Source: Streptomyces olivoverticillatus (GTDB lineage Bacteria; Actinomycetota; Actinomycetes; Streptomycetales; Streptomycetaceae). From it: a stretch of DNA of 64,000 nucleotides. This document shows positions 8,806-17,601 of this stretch, in pieces. The stretch covers positions 518,899 through 582,898 of the forward strand of contig NZ_JACHJH010000003.1 in NCBI RefSeq assembly GCF_014203555.1, in the 5' to 3' direction. Every line of letters begins with the position of its first letter. The first letter of the stretch is position 1. The position numbers were made by a program, and so were the translations under genes. The notes under the pieces are model-generated. The model saw only the letters and a program-made list of their open reading frames with translations, searched no databases and was not told the origin of the DNA.

Positions 8806-9288
8806 TCACCTGCCGGTAACGGCGCGCAGCGCCGCGACGATCCGCTCCGGTGGGGGCGGGCAGCCGGGCACCTGGAGGTCGGTGGGCACCACGTCGGCGA
8901 CGGCGCCCTCGACGCCGTGTCCGCCGGCGAACTCCCCGCAGTCCAGGGCGCAGTCGCCGACCGCCACCACCAGGCGGGGCCGGGACATCGCGGCGACCGT
9001 GCGGCGCAGCGGCTCTGCCATGTTGCGCGTCACCGGGCCGGTGACGAGGGCGACGTCGGCGTGCCGGGGCGAGGCGACCAGGCGGGCGCCGTACCGCTCG
9101 GCGTCGTACACCGGGCCGAAGGCCGCCGCGATCTCGATCTCGCAGCCGTTGCACGACCCGGCGTCGATGCAGCGCACGTGGGCGGAACCGCCCAACTGGC
9201 GGGCGGCGCGCGGCGGATCGCCGGACGGCCGGGGCGGTGCCGCTTCCGCCACCCGCCCGGTGTCTTGGATCTTGCGCAGCAGGCTCAT
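8806..9288 (-). CDS. HyfI/HycG/NuoB-like small subunit with intact 4Fe-4S ligands
   Basis: A 160-aa small subunit that binds the cluster next to the active site (N2 equivalent). All four cysteines are present: CNGC at residues 46/49, GDC at 113 and PGC at 143. ATG at 9288 follows GGGAG at good spacing. It is the first gene of the operon. Its intact cluster contrasts with the loss of the Ni site in the large subunit, so electron transfer is probably retained while hydrogen chemistry is not. The operon has no ferredoxin-like HyfH/NuoI subunit, no NADH module and no hyp maturation genes. Confidence 0.9.
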   Translation of the reverse strand: MSLLRKIQDTGRVAEAAPPRPSGDPPRAARQLGGSAHVRCIDAGSCNGCEIEIAAAFGPVYDAERYGARLVASPRHADVALVTGPVTRNMAEPLRRTVAAMSRPRLVVAVGDCALDCGEFAGGHGVEGAVADVVPTDLQVPGCPPPPERIVAALRAVTGR

Positions 9289-9622
9289 GCGGACTCCCTG
9301 TACCTCAGCGCCGGGATGACGTGGCGATGAGAGGTAAACGGTCCGCACCCCCCGTCGGGTTACGGCGCGGCATTCACGAGGACAGGTGATAACGGATTGG
9401 CCAAGACCCGGGTGGAAGCGGTATCGGGGCACACCTCTTCCGCATAGCCGCTTGTCCTATGCCAGTGCGATAAAAGGCCCCAGAGCTGGGCTTCACTTGC
9501 CGGGAGCTTCGCCGTGACGGCCGAAACCTCTCCGGTCCGTGCACCAACCCGCAGGTCAGCACCGTGGGCCATCGCACGGAACCCGCGTCGCGCACGGCTT
9601 GCCGCTGCTACTGTCCCGCGTC
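9289..9622. other. Divergent intergenic region upstream of the Ehr-like operon
   Basis: Over 330 bp without a convincing gene. It must carry the leftward promoter of the complex-I-like operon and the rightward promoter of the 109-aa gene. TACTGT at 9608-9613 lies about 10 bp before the ATG at 9623, compatible with a leaderless or nearly leaderless transcript. I see no strong operator palindrome. Confidence 0.4.
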
Positions 9623-9952
9623 ATGGAGCAGCTGTTCACCCATGACGAAATCGTCCGTATTGAGGCCGCTGCACAAGAAGTCGGCTATTCCTCGCGCGAA
9701 TGGGTGCGCGATGTCGTACTCCAGCGCCTCCAAGGCGAGTGGCGGCACGATCTCGAAGATGCCGTATGGCCGGTCACGGTGCACCGCCGGTCCGGCGGGA
9801 CCCTGCAGGAACTGCATCACGCGGGCTGCTGGGTGCCCAAGGGCGAGGAGGACACCCTGACCACGGCCGAGGCCCGTGACCAGGTCGCCACGCACGAGGT
9901 CCGGCCGTGCGACGCCTGTCAGCCGGAGCGGTTTCTGGTCCCCGTCGACTGA
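9623..9952 (+). CDS. Hypothetical protein resembling the C-terminal part of DUF6233, 109 aa
   Basis: N-terminal half is helical and charged (MEQLFTHDEIVRIEAAAQEVGYSSREWVRDVV). The C-terminal half, VTVHRRSGGTLQELHHAGCW...HEVRPCDACQPE, has the His/Cys pattern (HHxGCW, CDAC) of the C-terminus of Streptomyces DUF6233-type proteins and may bind a metal. The ATG at 9623 gives a compact protein; no strong ribosome site precedes it, consistent with a leaderless message. Monocistronic, followed by a hairpin. Function unknown. Confidence 0.75.
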   Translation: MEQLFTHDEIVRIEAAAQEVGYSSREWVRDVVLQRLQGEWRHDLEDAVWPVTVHRRSGGTLQELHHAGCWVPKGEEDTLTTAEARDQVATHEVRPCDACQPERFLVPVD

Positions 9953-9966
9953 ACGGGGCCTCCGTA

Positions 9967-9999
9967 CCGGGCCGTTGCCGAGACCCCCTCGGCACCCGG
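9967..9999. terminator. Hairpin terminator after the 109-aa gene
   Basis: TGCCGAG-ACCCC-CTCGGCA stem (7 bp, 5-nt loop), extended by CCGGG/CCCGG outside a small bulge, beginning 15 bp after the stop. No T-tract, as is usual in Streptomyces. Confidence 0.5.
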
Positions 10000-10108
10000 C
10001 GCGGAGGCCGTCGGGGCATGTGCCGCCACCTGACGGCATGTGACGTGATTGCACCGATTACCCTCTCCCCGTCAAGATCGAATACGGTGGCCCGGGGGGA
10101 TACAGGGC

Positions 10109-11014
10109 ATGAGGATATGGACGCGGCTCACCGGGTGGGCAACGCTGCTCGTGGGGTACGCGACCGTGCTGGTTGCGGTGGTGCCCTACCGGGAACTGCC
10201 GCCGAAGCGGCAGCAGCTGTGGCTGCTCGGCGCGACCGCCGCGTGCGCGCTGTGCTGGATCCTGGCCTCGGCCCTGGTACGGGCCCGCAGACGCACGGCG
10301 TTACGCAAGAAGACGTGGCGCAGGAGACACGAGCCCTGGCCCGAAGCCCGCTCCTCGCATCTGCTCTGCTGGGTCCTCGGCTTCGGCATCGCCCTCACCA
10401 GCGCGGCCGCCCTGTGCCAGGGGGTCGGTCCCGACGGCGGCGACGGCGCCTGGCAGGCCCGGGTCCAACGGGCCGGCGGCATGGCGTACGACCTGCCCGT
10501 CCAGCGGGTCGTGGGCAGGCCGCACCCGGCCGATCCCGAGGCGGGCCGCACCGACGAGTACGAGTCGACGGTCGTCGTCAGGGTGCCCTTCACCTCCGGC
10601 GCCCGGCAGGTCACCCTCGACGGGGTGCGCACCCACGGCCAGCCGGAGGCCGGCGCCACACTGCGGTTGCGGTACGCGCCGAAGCAGCCCGGCCTCGGCG
10701 TGCGCCAGGTGCCGGAGAACGACATCGGCTCCTTCGCCGGGCGCGTCATCGCGCTCCCGGCCATCTGGATCGTCGCCCTGGCGGCGGGGCTCGTCACGGC
10801 CATCGCCCTGCACCGGCGCGAGGCCGGCGTCCGGCGCTCCCGCCGCTTCGAACCGTGGGTGCACCTGCCGGCCGCGGCCGTCCTCGCGTGCGGTGCGGCG
10901 CTCATCGTGCCGCTGCTCATCGGCTTTCCGGCCACGGACACGGGCTGGGCGCTGGCCTGTGCGGCGGCAGCCACGCCGTGGCTGGCCCTGACGTGGGTGG
11001 CGAAGACCAGCTGA
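10109..11014 (+). CDS. Integral membrane protein with DUF3592-like extracellular domain, 301 aa
   Basis: Four or five hydrophobic segments: two near the N-terminus (WATLLVGYATVLVAVVPY; LWLLGATAACALCWILASALV), one at ~90-105, and two at the C-terminus. Between the third and fourth lies a soluble beta-rich region (~115-215) with VVVRVPFTSGARQVTLDG, typical of DUF3592-like membrane proteins. ATG at 10109 is preceded by GGGGGGA eight bases upstream. It is followed by a strong hairpin shared with the convergent gene. Function unknown. Confidence 0.82.
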   Translation: MRIWTRLTGWATLLVGYATVLVAVVPYRELPPKRQQLWLLGATAACALCWILASALVRARRRTALRKKTWRRRHEPWPEARSSHLLCWVLGFGIALTSAAALCQGVGPDGGDGAWQARVQRAGGMAYDLPVQRVVGRPHPADPEAGRTDEYESTVVVRVPFTSGARQVTLDGVRTHGQPEAGATLRLRYAPKQPGLGVRQVPENDIGSFAGRVIALPAIWIVALAAGLVTAIALHRREAGVRRSRRFEPWVHLPAAAVLACGAALIVPLLIGFPATDTGWALACAAAATPWLALTWVAKTS

Positions 11015-11031
11015 ACGCCCGGGAGTCCGCC

Positions 11032-11064
11032 CGCCGCCCGGCTCCTTCCCGGAGCCGGGCGGCG
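11032..11064. terminator. Bidirectional hairpin terminator
   Basis: A perfect 14-bp GC-rich stem (11032-11045 with 11051-11064) and 5-nt loop TTCCC, between two convergent genes. Confidence 0.75.
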
Positions 11065-11085
11065 CGGGCGGCCCGGACGTGACGG

Positions 11086-11505
11086 TCAGGAACGGCGGCG
11101 CCGGAAGGCCCGGCTGATCAGGAAGATCGCCAGGACGATCAGCGCCACCACCATGAGGACGCCGACGATGACGATGATGAGCAGGGCCTTGCCGAGCCTG
11201 CTGAAGAAGCCCTTCTTTTTCTTCTTCTTGGCCTTGGCCGCCAGCTTGTGGTGAGCCGCCGCAGCGTGGTGCGTGTGCTGCGCCACCGTGGTGGCCGTGC
11301 CCTGCGCTGCACCGGCCGCTTCCGTCGTCACCGCGGCGGTGCCCGCACCCGTCGCGGCGGCGACGGCCGCCGCGGGGGCGGGGGCGCTCGTGGCCGAGGC
11401 GGGCGTGGCCAGCAGGGCGGCCCCCAGCGTCAGGGCGATGAGGGCGGACACCCTGCGGGCCAGGCGGCCTCGGTACCGTCCGTCGTTCTGCTGTGCGTTC
11501 TTCAT
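11086..11505 (-). CDS. Exported Ala-rich protein with C-terminal membrane anchor, 139 aa
   Basis: A signal-peptide-like N-terminus (RRVSALIALTLGAALLATPASA) is followed by an Ala/Thr-rich low-complexity region, a His-rich stretch, a run of six lysines and a C-terminal hydrophobic helix (LLIIVIVGVLMVVALIVLAIFLI) with an RRRR tail. The pattern suggests an anchored surface protein. I chose ATG at 11505, with GGGGG 5 nt upstream, rather than the in-frame ATG at 11517. It converges with the DUF3592-like gene. Function unknown. Confidence 0.75.
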   Translation of the reverse strand: MKNAQQNDGRYRGRLARRVSALIALTLGAALLATPASATSAPAPAAAVAAATGAGTAAVTTEAAGAAQGTATTVAQHTHHAAAAHHKLAAKAKKKKKKGFFSRLGKALLIIVIVGVLMVVALIVLAIFLISRAFRRRRS

Positions 11506-11762
11506 CCACGCCCCCATGGGTTGGTGCTGATGACTGTTCTCGATGCCCTGCGGGGCCGCGGGGCGCCTCCATTATCGGCACAGCCGCGCGGCGCCCAGCA
11601 GGGCGCATCACCGGCGCCCGGCACACCGGGCGCATCCCGGCACTGCGGACAAGGGGGCTGCCGCTGGGCAAACCACCGTGCGGGACGGGGAAGAAGAGCC
11701 AAAAAGGCCGGCGCCGCACCACGCTGTCGCGGGGCGTCGCCGGCCGTGCCGGGGAGGGGCGG

Positions 11763-11954
11763 TCAGCCGCTCTTGCGGCGGAACGAGCGCTGGCCGCCCG
11801 CCTTCCCGTGAGTACCGTGGATCTTGGATCCGTCGCGGCTCTGGCCGCTCGCGTTCGCCTCGGAAGCGTGGCTGCGCTTACGGTCCAGCGCCTCACGGAA
11901 TTTGCGTTTCACATCGTCTTCGCGACTCTGGCCATCGGCCGGGTTGTCCGTCAT
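11763..11954 (-). CDS. DUF5302 family small protein, 63 aa
   Basis: A short hydrophilic Streptomyces protein: [15 protein letters not shown] in the N-terminal half, Gly/His-rich [11 protein letters not shown], and a basic C-terminus QRSFRRKSG. This is the hallmark of DUF5302. ATG at 11954 has AGGAGG six bases upstream. The basic tail would allow nucleic acid or ribosome binding, but that is inference only. Monocistronic. Confidence 0.88.
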   Translation of the reverse strand: MTDNPADGQSREDDVKRKFREALDRKRSHASEANASGQSRDGSKIHGTHGKAGGQRSFRRKSG

Positions 11955-12063
11955 CAAAGCCTCCTGATCATCCGGGCGTTCGTCACAGCTTCGCACATGC
12001 GGCTGTCACGGTTCTGCCAATTATGGCCCCGGACCTGCGGCGCGGCCCGCCGGGGTGGTGGCG

Positions 12064-12648
12064 TCAGGTGACCGTCTGGTCGCCGTCGGGTACGTCCTCG
12101 ACGCTCACCCGCACCGCCTTGGGCAGACCGAGGCCGGCGGCCACCGCGCGCGCCAGACCGTCGGGGTCGGGCCGCTGCGGGTACGGGACGCTCTCGCCCT
12201 CGCCGTAGCTCTCGATGGCCTTGGTGAAGTAGCCGGGGTACCAGGCCCCGACGGCTCCCCGGACCTCGACGGCGGCGACCGGGCGGCGCGCCATACGGCG
12301 CTTGACGGCGGCGAGGATCTCGTCCGACCGCAATTCGCCCGGCACTTGGAAGAGGCTGGCGTGCGCGCCGACCTTGGAGCCGTCGCGGAGCCGGACGGTG
12401 ATGGTCAGACAGCTCGTCACGCTGGGATAGACGATCGTGCCGCCCGGGCCGGTCTCCGCGACCTGTCCCTCGGTGATCCGCACCGGGGCGGGCAACGCCG
12501 CACGGCCGGCCGCCGCGGGCTGCGGCAGGGCCTCGGCCACCCCGCTCGTGCAGAGCGGGAGGACGAGCGCGGCGGACAGGACGAGCAGGGAACCGCCGAG
12601 GGCGGCCCGGCGGGGGACGGATGCTGTGGATCCGTGCTGAACTGGCAC
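12064..12648 (-). CDS. Secreted protein of unknown function, 194 aa
   Basis: An N-terminal export signal (RRAALGGSLLVLSAALVLPLCTSGVAEA) precedes a mature domain of ~155 residues with YPSVTSCLTITVRLRDGSKVGAHASLF and a C-terminal DGLARAVAAGLGLPKAV. I do not recognise a catalytic motif. GTG start at 12648 with AGGAG upstream. Monocistronic, downstream of the HEAT-repeat gene on the same strand with a 91-bp gap. Confidence 0.75.
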   Translation of the reverse strand: MPVQHGSTASVPRRAALGGSLLVLSAALVLPLCTSGVAEALPQPAAAGRAALPAPVRITEGQVAETGPGGTIVYPSVTSCLTITVRLRDGSKVGAHASLFQVPGELRSDEILAAVKRRMARRPVAAVEVRGAVGAWYPGYFTKAIESYGEGESVPYPQRPDPDGLARAVAAGLGLPKAVRVSVEDVPDGDQTVT

Positions 12649-12739
12649 GTCGCTCCTGGAAGTCGGGGTGCGGACCCCGACATTCTAAAGATCCGCCGCC
12701 CTGAAGATCATCCGGATCCTCAAGACCATCCAGGCCGGC

Positions 12740-14167
12740 TCACACGGCCGGGGCGTCCGGTTCGAAGCGGCTGCGGACCGCGGTCTGCACCTCGGCCTCC
12801 TCCGCCGGATCGGCTGCCAGCCTGCGCAGTTGCTCCACGACGCGGGCGTCGGCCGTGGTGGCGTGATGGGCGGCGAGCTCGCGGGTGGACTCCTCGCAGT
12901 CCCACAGGCACTCGACGGCGAAACCGGCGGCGAAGGACGGATCCGTGGCGGCGAGGGCCCGTGCGGCCCGGCCGCGCAGATGGGAGGAGGCCGTCTCGCG
13001 GTAGACGTGGCGCAGCACCGGGGCGGCACAGGTGATCGCGAGCCGCCCGGCCCCGTCGACGAGATCCCAGAGCACCGGAGCGTCGCAGCCTTCGGAGCGC
13101 ACGGTCCGCCGCAGGGCGGCGAGGACGAGCGCGCAGTCGTACTGCGCGCCCCGGCAGGCGAGCATCCCGGCCGCGGCGGCGCCGAGGGCGTCGGTGCGGT
13201 GGATCCAGGCACGGGCGCGCTCGAGGGCCGCCGTGCTGCGCATCCGCTCGAAGGCGGTGACCGCGGCCTCGGCGACGAGGCCGCTCGGGTCCGCGGCGGC
13301 GGTCTCGATCAGGTCGAGCGCCTGGGGGTCGTGGTGCTCGGCGAGGTAGCGCAGCGCGGTGGCGCGGGCGGCCTCGGGGCCGAAGGCGGCGGCCTCGATG
13401 ATCTCCAGCCGGTCCTCGGGCCCGGCGACCGCGGTGAGGCAGCGGGTGGCCGGGACGTGGCGGTGCTGGGTCGGATGCAGGGCCAGGCCCTCCTGGGCCC
13501 AGTCGAGGACCTCGCGCACGCTCCAGCCCGGCCGGGGGCCGGAGGGGCGCAGCTGGCGCTGCCAGCGGTCGAAGGAGCCCTGCTCCTGTGCGGCGCGGAC
13601 GCGGGCGGCCGTGGCGGGTGAGCGCCGGTCCTCCGCCCACAGCCGCCAGGGCCGGGGCTCGAAGGCGTCCCGGACGGCGGCGGCGAGGGCGGACTCGCCC
13701 TCCGGGCCGGCGGGGAAGCGGGCGAGGACGGATGCGCCGAGGGCGGTCAGGGCCGCGTCGTCGTCGCGCAGGGCGAGCTCGTCGAGGGCCCAGGCCCAGT
13801 TGCCGCCGGTGGCGGCGTAGCGGCGCAGCAGCGCGAGGGCGTCGTCGCGGCCGTAGGAGGCCAGGTGGCCGAGGACGGCGAGGGCCAGGCCGGTGCGCTC
13901 CTCGGCGGTGTCGAACAGGTCGTCCATGTGGAAGAGGTGCTGTTCGATCTCGCCGAGTCCGCCGTCGAGCTCCAGGTACAGGCGCGCGTAGTAAAGGGAG
14001 CGGTTCTCGACCTGCCAGTCGTGCCGGGGGTCGCGAAGCACGCAGTGGTTCAGCGCGGCGAGCGCCTCGGCCCGCGGCGCCGCGAGGGCATGCAGGGTCC
14101 CGTCGCCGCGGCCTCGCTGGAGGAGGCCGAGCAGGGTGCCGCTGGGCGCTATGTCTGGATCGAACAT
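12740..14167 (-). CDS. HEAT-repeat-like protein, 475 aa
   Basis: An Ala/Leu-rich all-helical protein with degenerate 30-35-residue repeats through its length (ATALRYLAEHHDPQALDLIETAA; GLVAEAAVTAFERMRS; GRAARALAATDPSFAAGFA), i.e. an armadillo/HEAT solenoid. The N-terminus MFDPDIAPSGTLLGLLQRGRGDGTLHALAAPR is the well-conserved part and is why I start at 14167; an in-frame ATG at 14224 would add 19 residues. Neither start has a strong Shine-Dalgarno. Probably a protein-interaction scaffold. Confidence 0.8.
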   Translation of the reverse strand: MFDPDIAPSGTLLGLLQRGRGDGTLHALAAPRAEALAALNHCVLRDPRHDWQVENRSLYYARLYLELDGGLGEIEQHLFHMDDLFDTAEERTGLALAVLGHLASYGRDDALALLRRYAATGGNWAWALDELALRDDDAALTALGASVLARFPAGPEGESALAAAVRDAFEPRPWRLWAEDRRSPATAARVRAAQEQGSFDRWQRQLRPSGPRPGWSVREVLDWAQEGLALHPTQHRHVPATRCLTAVAGPEDRLEIIEAAAFGPEAARATALRYLAEHHDPQALDLIETAAADPSGLVAEAAVTAFERMRSTAALERARAWIHRTDALGAAAAGMLACRGAQYDCALVLAALRRTVRSEGCDAPVLWDLVDGAGRLAITCAAPVLRHVYRETASSHLRGRAARALAATDPSFAAGFAVECLWDCEESTRELAAHHATTADARVVEQLRRLAADPAEEAEVQTAVRSRFEPDAPAV

Positions 14168-14500
14168 GGGGTCAGCATCCGGTGCGGGGAGTCGGCTGGC
14201 AACGGGATTTCCGTCGTCCGGCATTCTTGCCGGTGTCCACTGGTGTTACGCCTGGTGAACCGTGGAATCAGGGGTTTTCCCAAGCGCCCCGCAGCCTACC
14301 CGGAGTGGCGTATTCCGCGGAGCCGTGTCGGATTTGTCGCAGTCCTGCCCCGGGCATATGCCCTCAGCACCACCGTATCGGGTATTGCCAAATCCCTTAC
14401 GGGCCCTCGCTCACTGTGCAAGAGTCGTCACAGCAGACCTCCCACCGGCCGGACCGGCGGACCCCGGAGCCGGCCGCGCCGCGCCTGTATCGGAGTACGT
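14168..14500. other. Divergent intergenic region
   Basis: Promoter region between the leftward HEAT-repeat gene and the rightward PP2C phosphatase gene. No RNA gene, repeat or clear operator seen. The open frames that cross it lack the codon bias of the real genes. Confidence 0.4.
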
Positions 14501-15994
14501 ATGCCGTCCCCACTGCCCGCGGATCGTTCCGCCGCCGAGCCGCCCGAGAGCGGCCCTGTCGACGCGCTCATCTCGCAGACGCAGCGGCTGCGCGGCGGCA
14601 TCGACGCCGTCCGCCGGGAGACCGCGGCCGACGCGGAGCGCTCGGGCGATCCGCAGCTGCGCTGGCAGCGCGCCCTGTGCGAGCTGGCCGCGCACCACGC
14701 GGAAAACCTGGGGGAGCATCTGGGGCAGCTGCGCCAGGGCCTGCCCGCGGCGGAGCTCGCCGCGGCCGGTGCCGCGGGCGCCGCCACGCTCACCGCGCCG
14801 CGGCTCCCCGAGCAGGCCGTGGGCCAGGCCCCGCCCGCCGCCCCGGCAAGCGGCCGGGTGGGCAGTGCGGAGTGGAATTTCCTCACCGACGAGGTCACCT
14901 GGTCCGAGGAGCTCTTCGAGCTCTTCGGCCGCCGCCCCGAGGACGGCGCCCTGACACTGGACGAGCTCCCCTCCTGCCTCCTGGAGGAGGACCGGGAGCT
15001 GCTGACCGCCCTGGTCACCGACTGTCTGGTCGACGGGAAGCCGATCGACGGCGAATTCCGCATCGTGAGCGGCGGCGGATCGCTGCGCACGGTGCACATG
15101 ATGGGCGAGCCGGTGCTCGACGCCGACGGCTGTACGGCCTCGATGTGGGCCGTCCTCCGCGACGTCAGCGAGCTGCGGCGCAGCCAGCAGGCGGTGCACG
15201 AGACCCGTGACTCGGCGCAGCGCCGGCGGCAGATCGCGCAGACGGAACACCGGCTTGCGGTCGAGCTGCAGGAAGCCGTGCTGCCACCATGGCGCGGCTC
15301 CCTGCGGTTCCCGCACGAGGAGAAGGCCGCCCGGGGCGTCCCGGACCCCCGCGACGCCGTCGGCGCCCTCGACCTGGCCGCCCACTACCTGCCCTCCGCC
15401 ACCAGCAGCCTCGTCGGAGGCGACTGGTTCGACGCCATGCGGCTGCCCGGCGGGCAGACCCTGCTGACCGTCGGCGGCCTCACCGGGCACGGCGTGACCG
15501 CCACGTCCACCATGGCCATGCTGCTCGGGGCGGTGCGCGGCATGGCCGTCTCCGGCGCCGAGCCGGGGCCTTTGATGGGCTGGCTCAATCACCTCCTGGA
15601 CGCCTCCGTGCAGCCCGCCCTGGGCAGCGCGGTCTGCTGCCGCTACGACCCGGCGACCCGGACCATGGTCTGGGCCCAGGCCGGCCACCCCGCCCCGCTG
15701 CTCTTCCGCGACGGGACGGGGCAGCGGCTCCTGCCCCCCGAGGGGGTGCTGCTCGGCGCCGTCAGCGATGCCGCCTATGCGCAGGCCGAAGAGGCCCTGC
15801 GCCCTGGTGACGTCCTGCTGCTGCACACCGACGGGCTGACGGCGCGTCCCGACACCGGGCGGCTGCTGGAGCTCGCACCCCGCTTCGCCGCGGCGAAGAA
15901 CGCCCAGGAGTGCGTACGGGCCGTACTGGAGGAGTGCGGCGGCCGGGAGCGCAAGGACGATGCGTGCGTGCTGATCGCGTGCATCGGCTCGTAG
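14501..15994 (+). CDS. PAS-PP2C (RsbU/SpoIIE-type) phosphatase with one metal ligand missing, 497 aa
   Basis: Layout: N-terminal helical region (1-115), PAS domain (~119-230, AEWNFLTDEVTWSEELFELFG), a linker helix, and a SpoIIE-type PP2C domain (~255-495). The acidic centre GGDWFD (306-311), LLLHTDGL and KDDACVL are present. The second Asp of the usual GDVxGHG motif is replaced: the protein reads VGGLTGHG, with Gly at 326. Such proteins normally dephosphorylate anti-anti-sigma factors in response to the PAS input. ATG at 14501 with GGAG five bases upstream. Confidence 0.88.
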   Translation: MPSPLPADRSAAEPPESGPVDALISQTQRLRGGIDAVRRETAADAERSGDPQLRWQRALCELAAHHAENLGEHLGQLRQGLPAAELAAAGAAGAATLTAPRLPEQAVGQAPPAAPASGRVGSAEWNFLTDEVTWSEELFELFGRRPEDGALTLDELPSCLLEEDRELLTALVTDCLVDGKPIDGEFRIVSGGGSLRTVHMMGEPVLDADGCTASMWAVLRDVSELRRSQQAVHETRDSAQRRRQIAQTEHRLAVELQEAVLPPWRGSLRFPHEEKAARGVPDPRDAVGALDLAAHYLPSATSSLVGGDWFDAMRLPGGQTLLTVGGLTGHGVTATSTMAMLLGAVRGMAVSGAEPGPLMGWLNHLLDASVQPALGSAVCCRYDPATRTMVWAQAGHPAPLLFRDGTGQRLLPPEGVLLGAVSDAAYAQAEEALRPGDVLLLHTDGLTARPDTGRLLELAPRFAAAKNAQECVRAVLEECGGRERKDDACVLIACIGS

Positions 15995-16023
15995 CGCCGC
16001 CCCTCACCTCATAGCGCCGCCTC

Positions 16024-17508
16024 TCACACGGACGCGGTTCCCTTCTTGCCCCGCCCCTTGGGCAGCGCCCGCTTGATGTCCTCCCGCAGGTCCTCGATCT
16101 TGGGGTAGCCGGCGTACTTCCCGGTGAGCCGGTACATCTCGCGCAGCCGGTCCCAGGTGCGGTGCGAGGAGGTGTCCCCGATGGTCAGCAGCGCCATCCG
16201 CGCGTACCGGTCGGCCTGTTCGGGGTCGTCGGCGATGAAGCAGGCCGAGGCGATCGAGATGTGGTCGAAGATCGTGGAGCGCTGACGGCCGTCCTCGCGC
16301 ATCTCCAGCGCCGCCTTGGCATGCCGCTGGGCGATGCCCGCCGCCGCCGGGTCGTGCTCGGCGAGCGTGCGGTAGACCAGCCCCTGCATGCCGTGCAGAT
16401 CCGCCTCGTTGAACAGCTGCATCCAGCACGGCGGCGGCACGTCCGTCTTGTCCGAGACGAAGAGCTCCTCGGCCTCACCCAGGGTGCGGTGCACCGCCTG
16501 GCTGCGCCCCATGGACGCCTGGGCCCAGGCCTCGATGGTGGCGAACATGGCGCGGGTGCGCGGCAGCGCCTCGTCGCCGGCGCCGGACTTGGCCAGCTTC
16601 ATCAGATCGAGGGCGTCCTGGGGCCGGCCCAGGTGCACCATCTGCCGGGCGCAGCGCGAGAGTGCCTCGCCCGCGCGCGGCCGGTCGCCGCCCTCGCGCG
16701 CCGCGTGGGCGGCGATCACGAAGTACTTCTGGGCGGTGGGCTCCAGGCCCACGTCGTGCGACATCCAGCCGGCGAGCACCGCGAGGTTCGCGGCGACGCC
16801 CCACAGCCTGCGCTGGAGGTGCTCGGGGTGGCGGTAGGAGAGCATGCCGCCCACTTCGTTGAGCTGGCCGACCACCGCCTTGCGCTGCAGCCCGCCGCCG
16901 CGGGAGGCATCCCAGAGGCGGAAGACTTCGACCGAGCGCTCCAGGGCGTCGATCTCCGTCGAGCCCACCGGGGCCGCCTCGTAGCGGTCGAAGCCGGCGG
17001 GATCGGCATGGGCGGTCGACCGCAGGGGGTCGTCGAAACGGGGGGCGTCGGAAGCGAGGACCGGATCGGAGTGCAGCCAGTCGTGCATCGCGCCCGTGAT
17101 TGCTGAGCCTGCGGCGAGCGCGGCGCCCGCGCCCACCAAGCCGCGTCGGTTGAGCATGAGGTCCATTCCCGTGAATTCGGTGAGGACCGCGGCGGTCCGC
17201 TCGGGTGGCCACGGCAGCCCGTCGGGGGACTGCCCCTTGCCCGCACGCCCGCGCCGGCCGAACCCGAGGTCCTCGATGGTCACGACACGTCCGAGGCGCT
17301 CGGTGAAGAGGGCGGCCAGCACTTTCGGCACGGGATCGCGGGGGGACTCCCCCATGTCGATCCAGCGCCGCACCCGCGAGGTGTCGGTCGCCAGCTGCGG
17401 ATGGCCCATGACCGCCGCCTGCCGGTTCACTAGTCTCGCGAGCTCGCCCTTGGACCATCCGGCCAGGCCGAACAGGTCCGCCAGGCGGGTGTTGGGTTCC
17501 CTCGTCAC
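16024..17508 (-). CDS. NsdA-like regulatory protein with DNA-binding-like N-terminus and TPR-like body, 494 aa
   Basis: The N-terminal ~75 residues (FGLAGWSKGELARLVNRQAAVMGHPQLATDTSRVRRWIDMGESPRDPVPKVLAALF) look like an HTH. A hydrophobic NRRGLVGAGAALAAGSAI segment follows at ~120-140, then a helical repeat body (EALSRCARQMVHLGRPQDALDLMKLA). This resembles NsdA, a negative regulator of sporulation and antibiotic production in Streptomyces coelicolor, and its paralogues; I cannot tell orthologue from paralogue. GTG start with GGGGG six bases upstream. Divergent from an APH-fold kinase gene. Confidence 0.78.
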   Translation of the reverse strand: MTREPNTRLADLFGLAGWSKGELARLVNRQAAVMGHPQLATDTSRVRRWIDMGESPRDPVPKVLAALFTERLGRVVTIEDLGFGRRGRAGKGQSPDGLPWPPERTAAVLTEFTGMDLMLNRRGLVGAGAALAAGSAITGAMHDWLHSDPVLASDAPRFDDPLRSTAHADPAGFDRYEAAPVGSTEIDALERSVEVFRLWDASRGGGLQRKAVVGQLNEVGGMLSYRHPEHLQRRLWGVAANLAVLAGWMSHDVGLEPTAQKYFVIAAHAAREGGDRPRAGEALSRCARQMVHLGRPQDALDLMKLAKSGAGDEALPRTRAMFATIEAWAQASMGRSQAVHRTLGEAEELFVSDKTDVPPPCWMQLFNEADLHGMQGLVYRTLAEHDPAAAGIAQRHAKAALEMREDGRQRSTIFDHISIASACFIADDPEQADRYARMALLTIGDTSSHRTWDRLREMYRLTGKYAGYPKIEDLREDIKRALPKGRGKKGTASV

Positions 17509-17571
17509 GTCAAGCCCCCAGGTTCCTCGGCTGACTTGAAGGTACTCGGGCGGTCATGGGCCAAGCGAGTA

Positions 17572-17601
17572 TTCGCCAGGGTTCGCCAGGGTGCGCCACA
17601 T
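17572..17601. repeat. Tandem 10-bp repeats upstream of the NsdA-like gene
   Basis: TTCGCCAGGG occurs twice head to tail (17572-17581, 17582-17591), followed by a degenerate third unit TGCGCCACAT. They lie 64-93 bp upstream of the regulator's start, in the divergent promoter region, so they may be protein-binding direct repeats. Confidence 0.5.

Noticed and set aside
2026..9288. Reading the operon as a functional hydrogenase-4 or a respiratory complex I
   Set aside because: Both NiFe-binding cysteine pairs are absent, and the NADH module, NuoI/HyfH and hyp genes are missing.
15992..16036. Near-direct repeat TAGCGCCGCCCCTCAC / TAGCGCCGCCTCTCAC around the end of the phosphatase gene
   Set aside because: Two units only, one mismatch, no dyad; probably a local slippage duplication.
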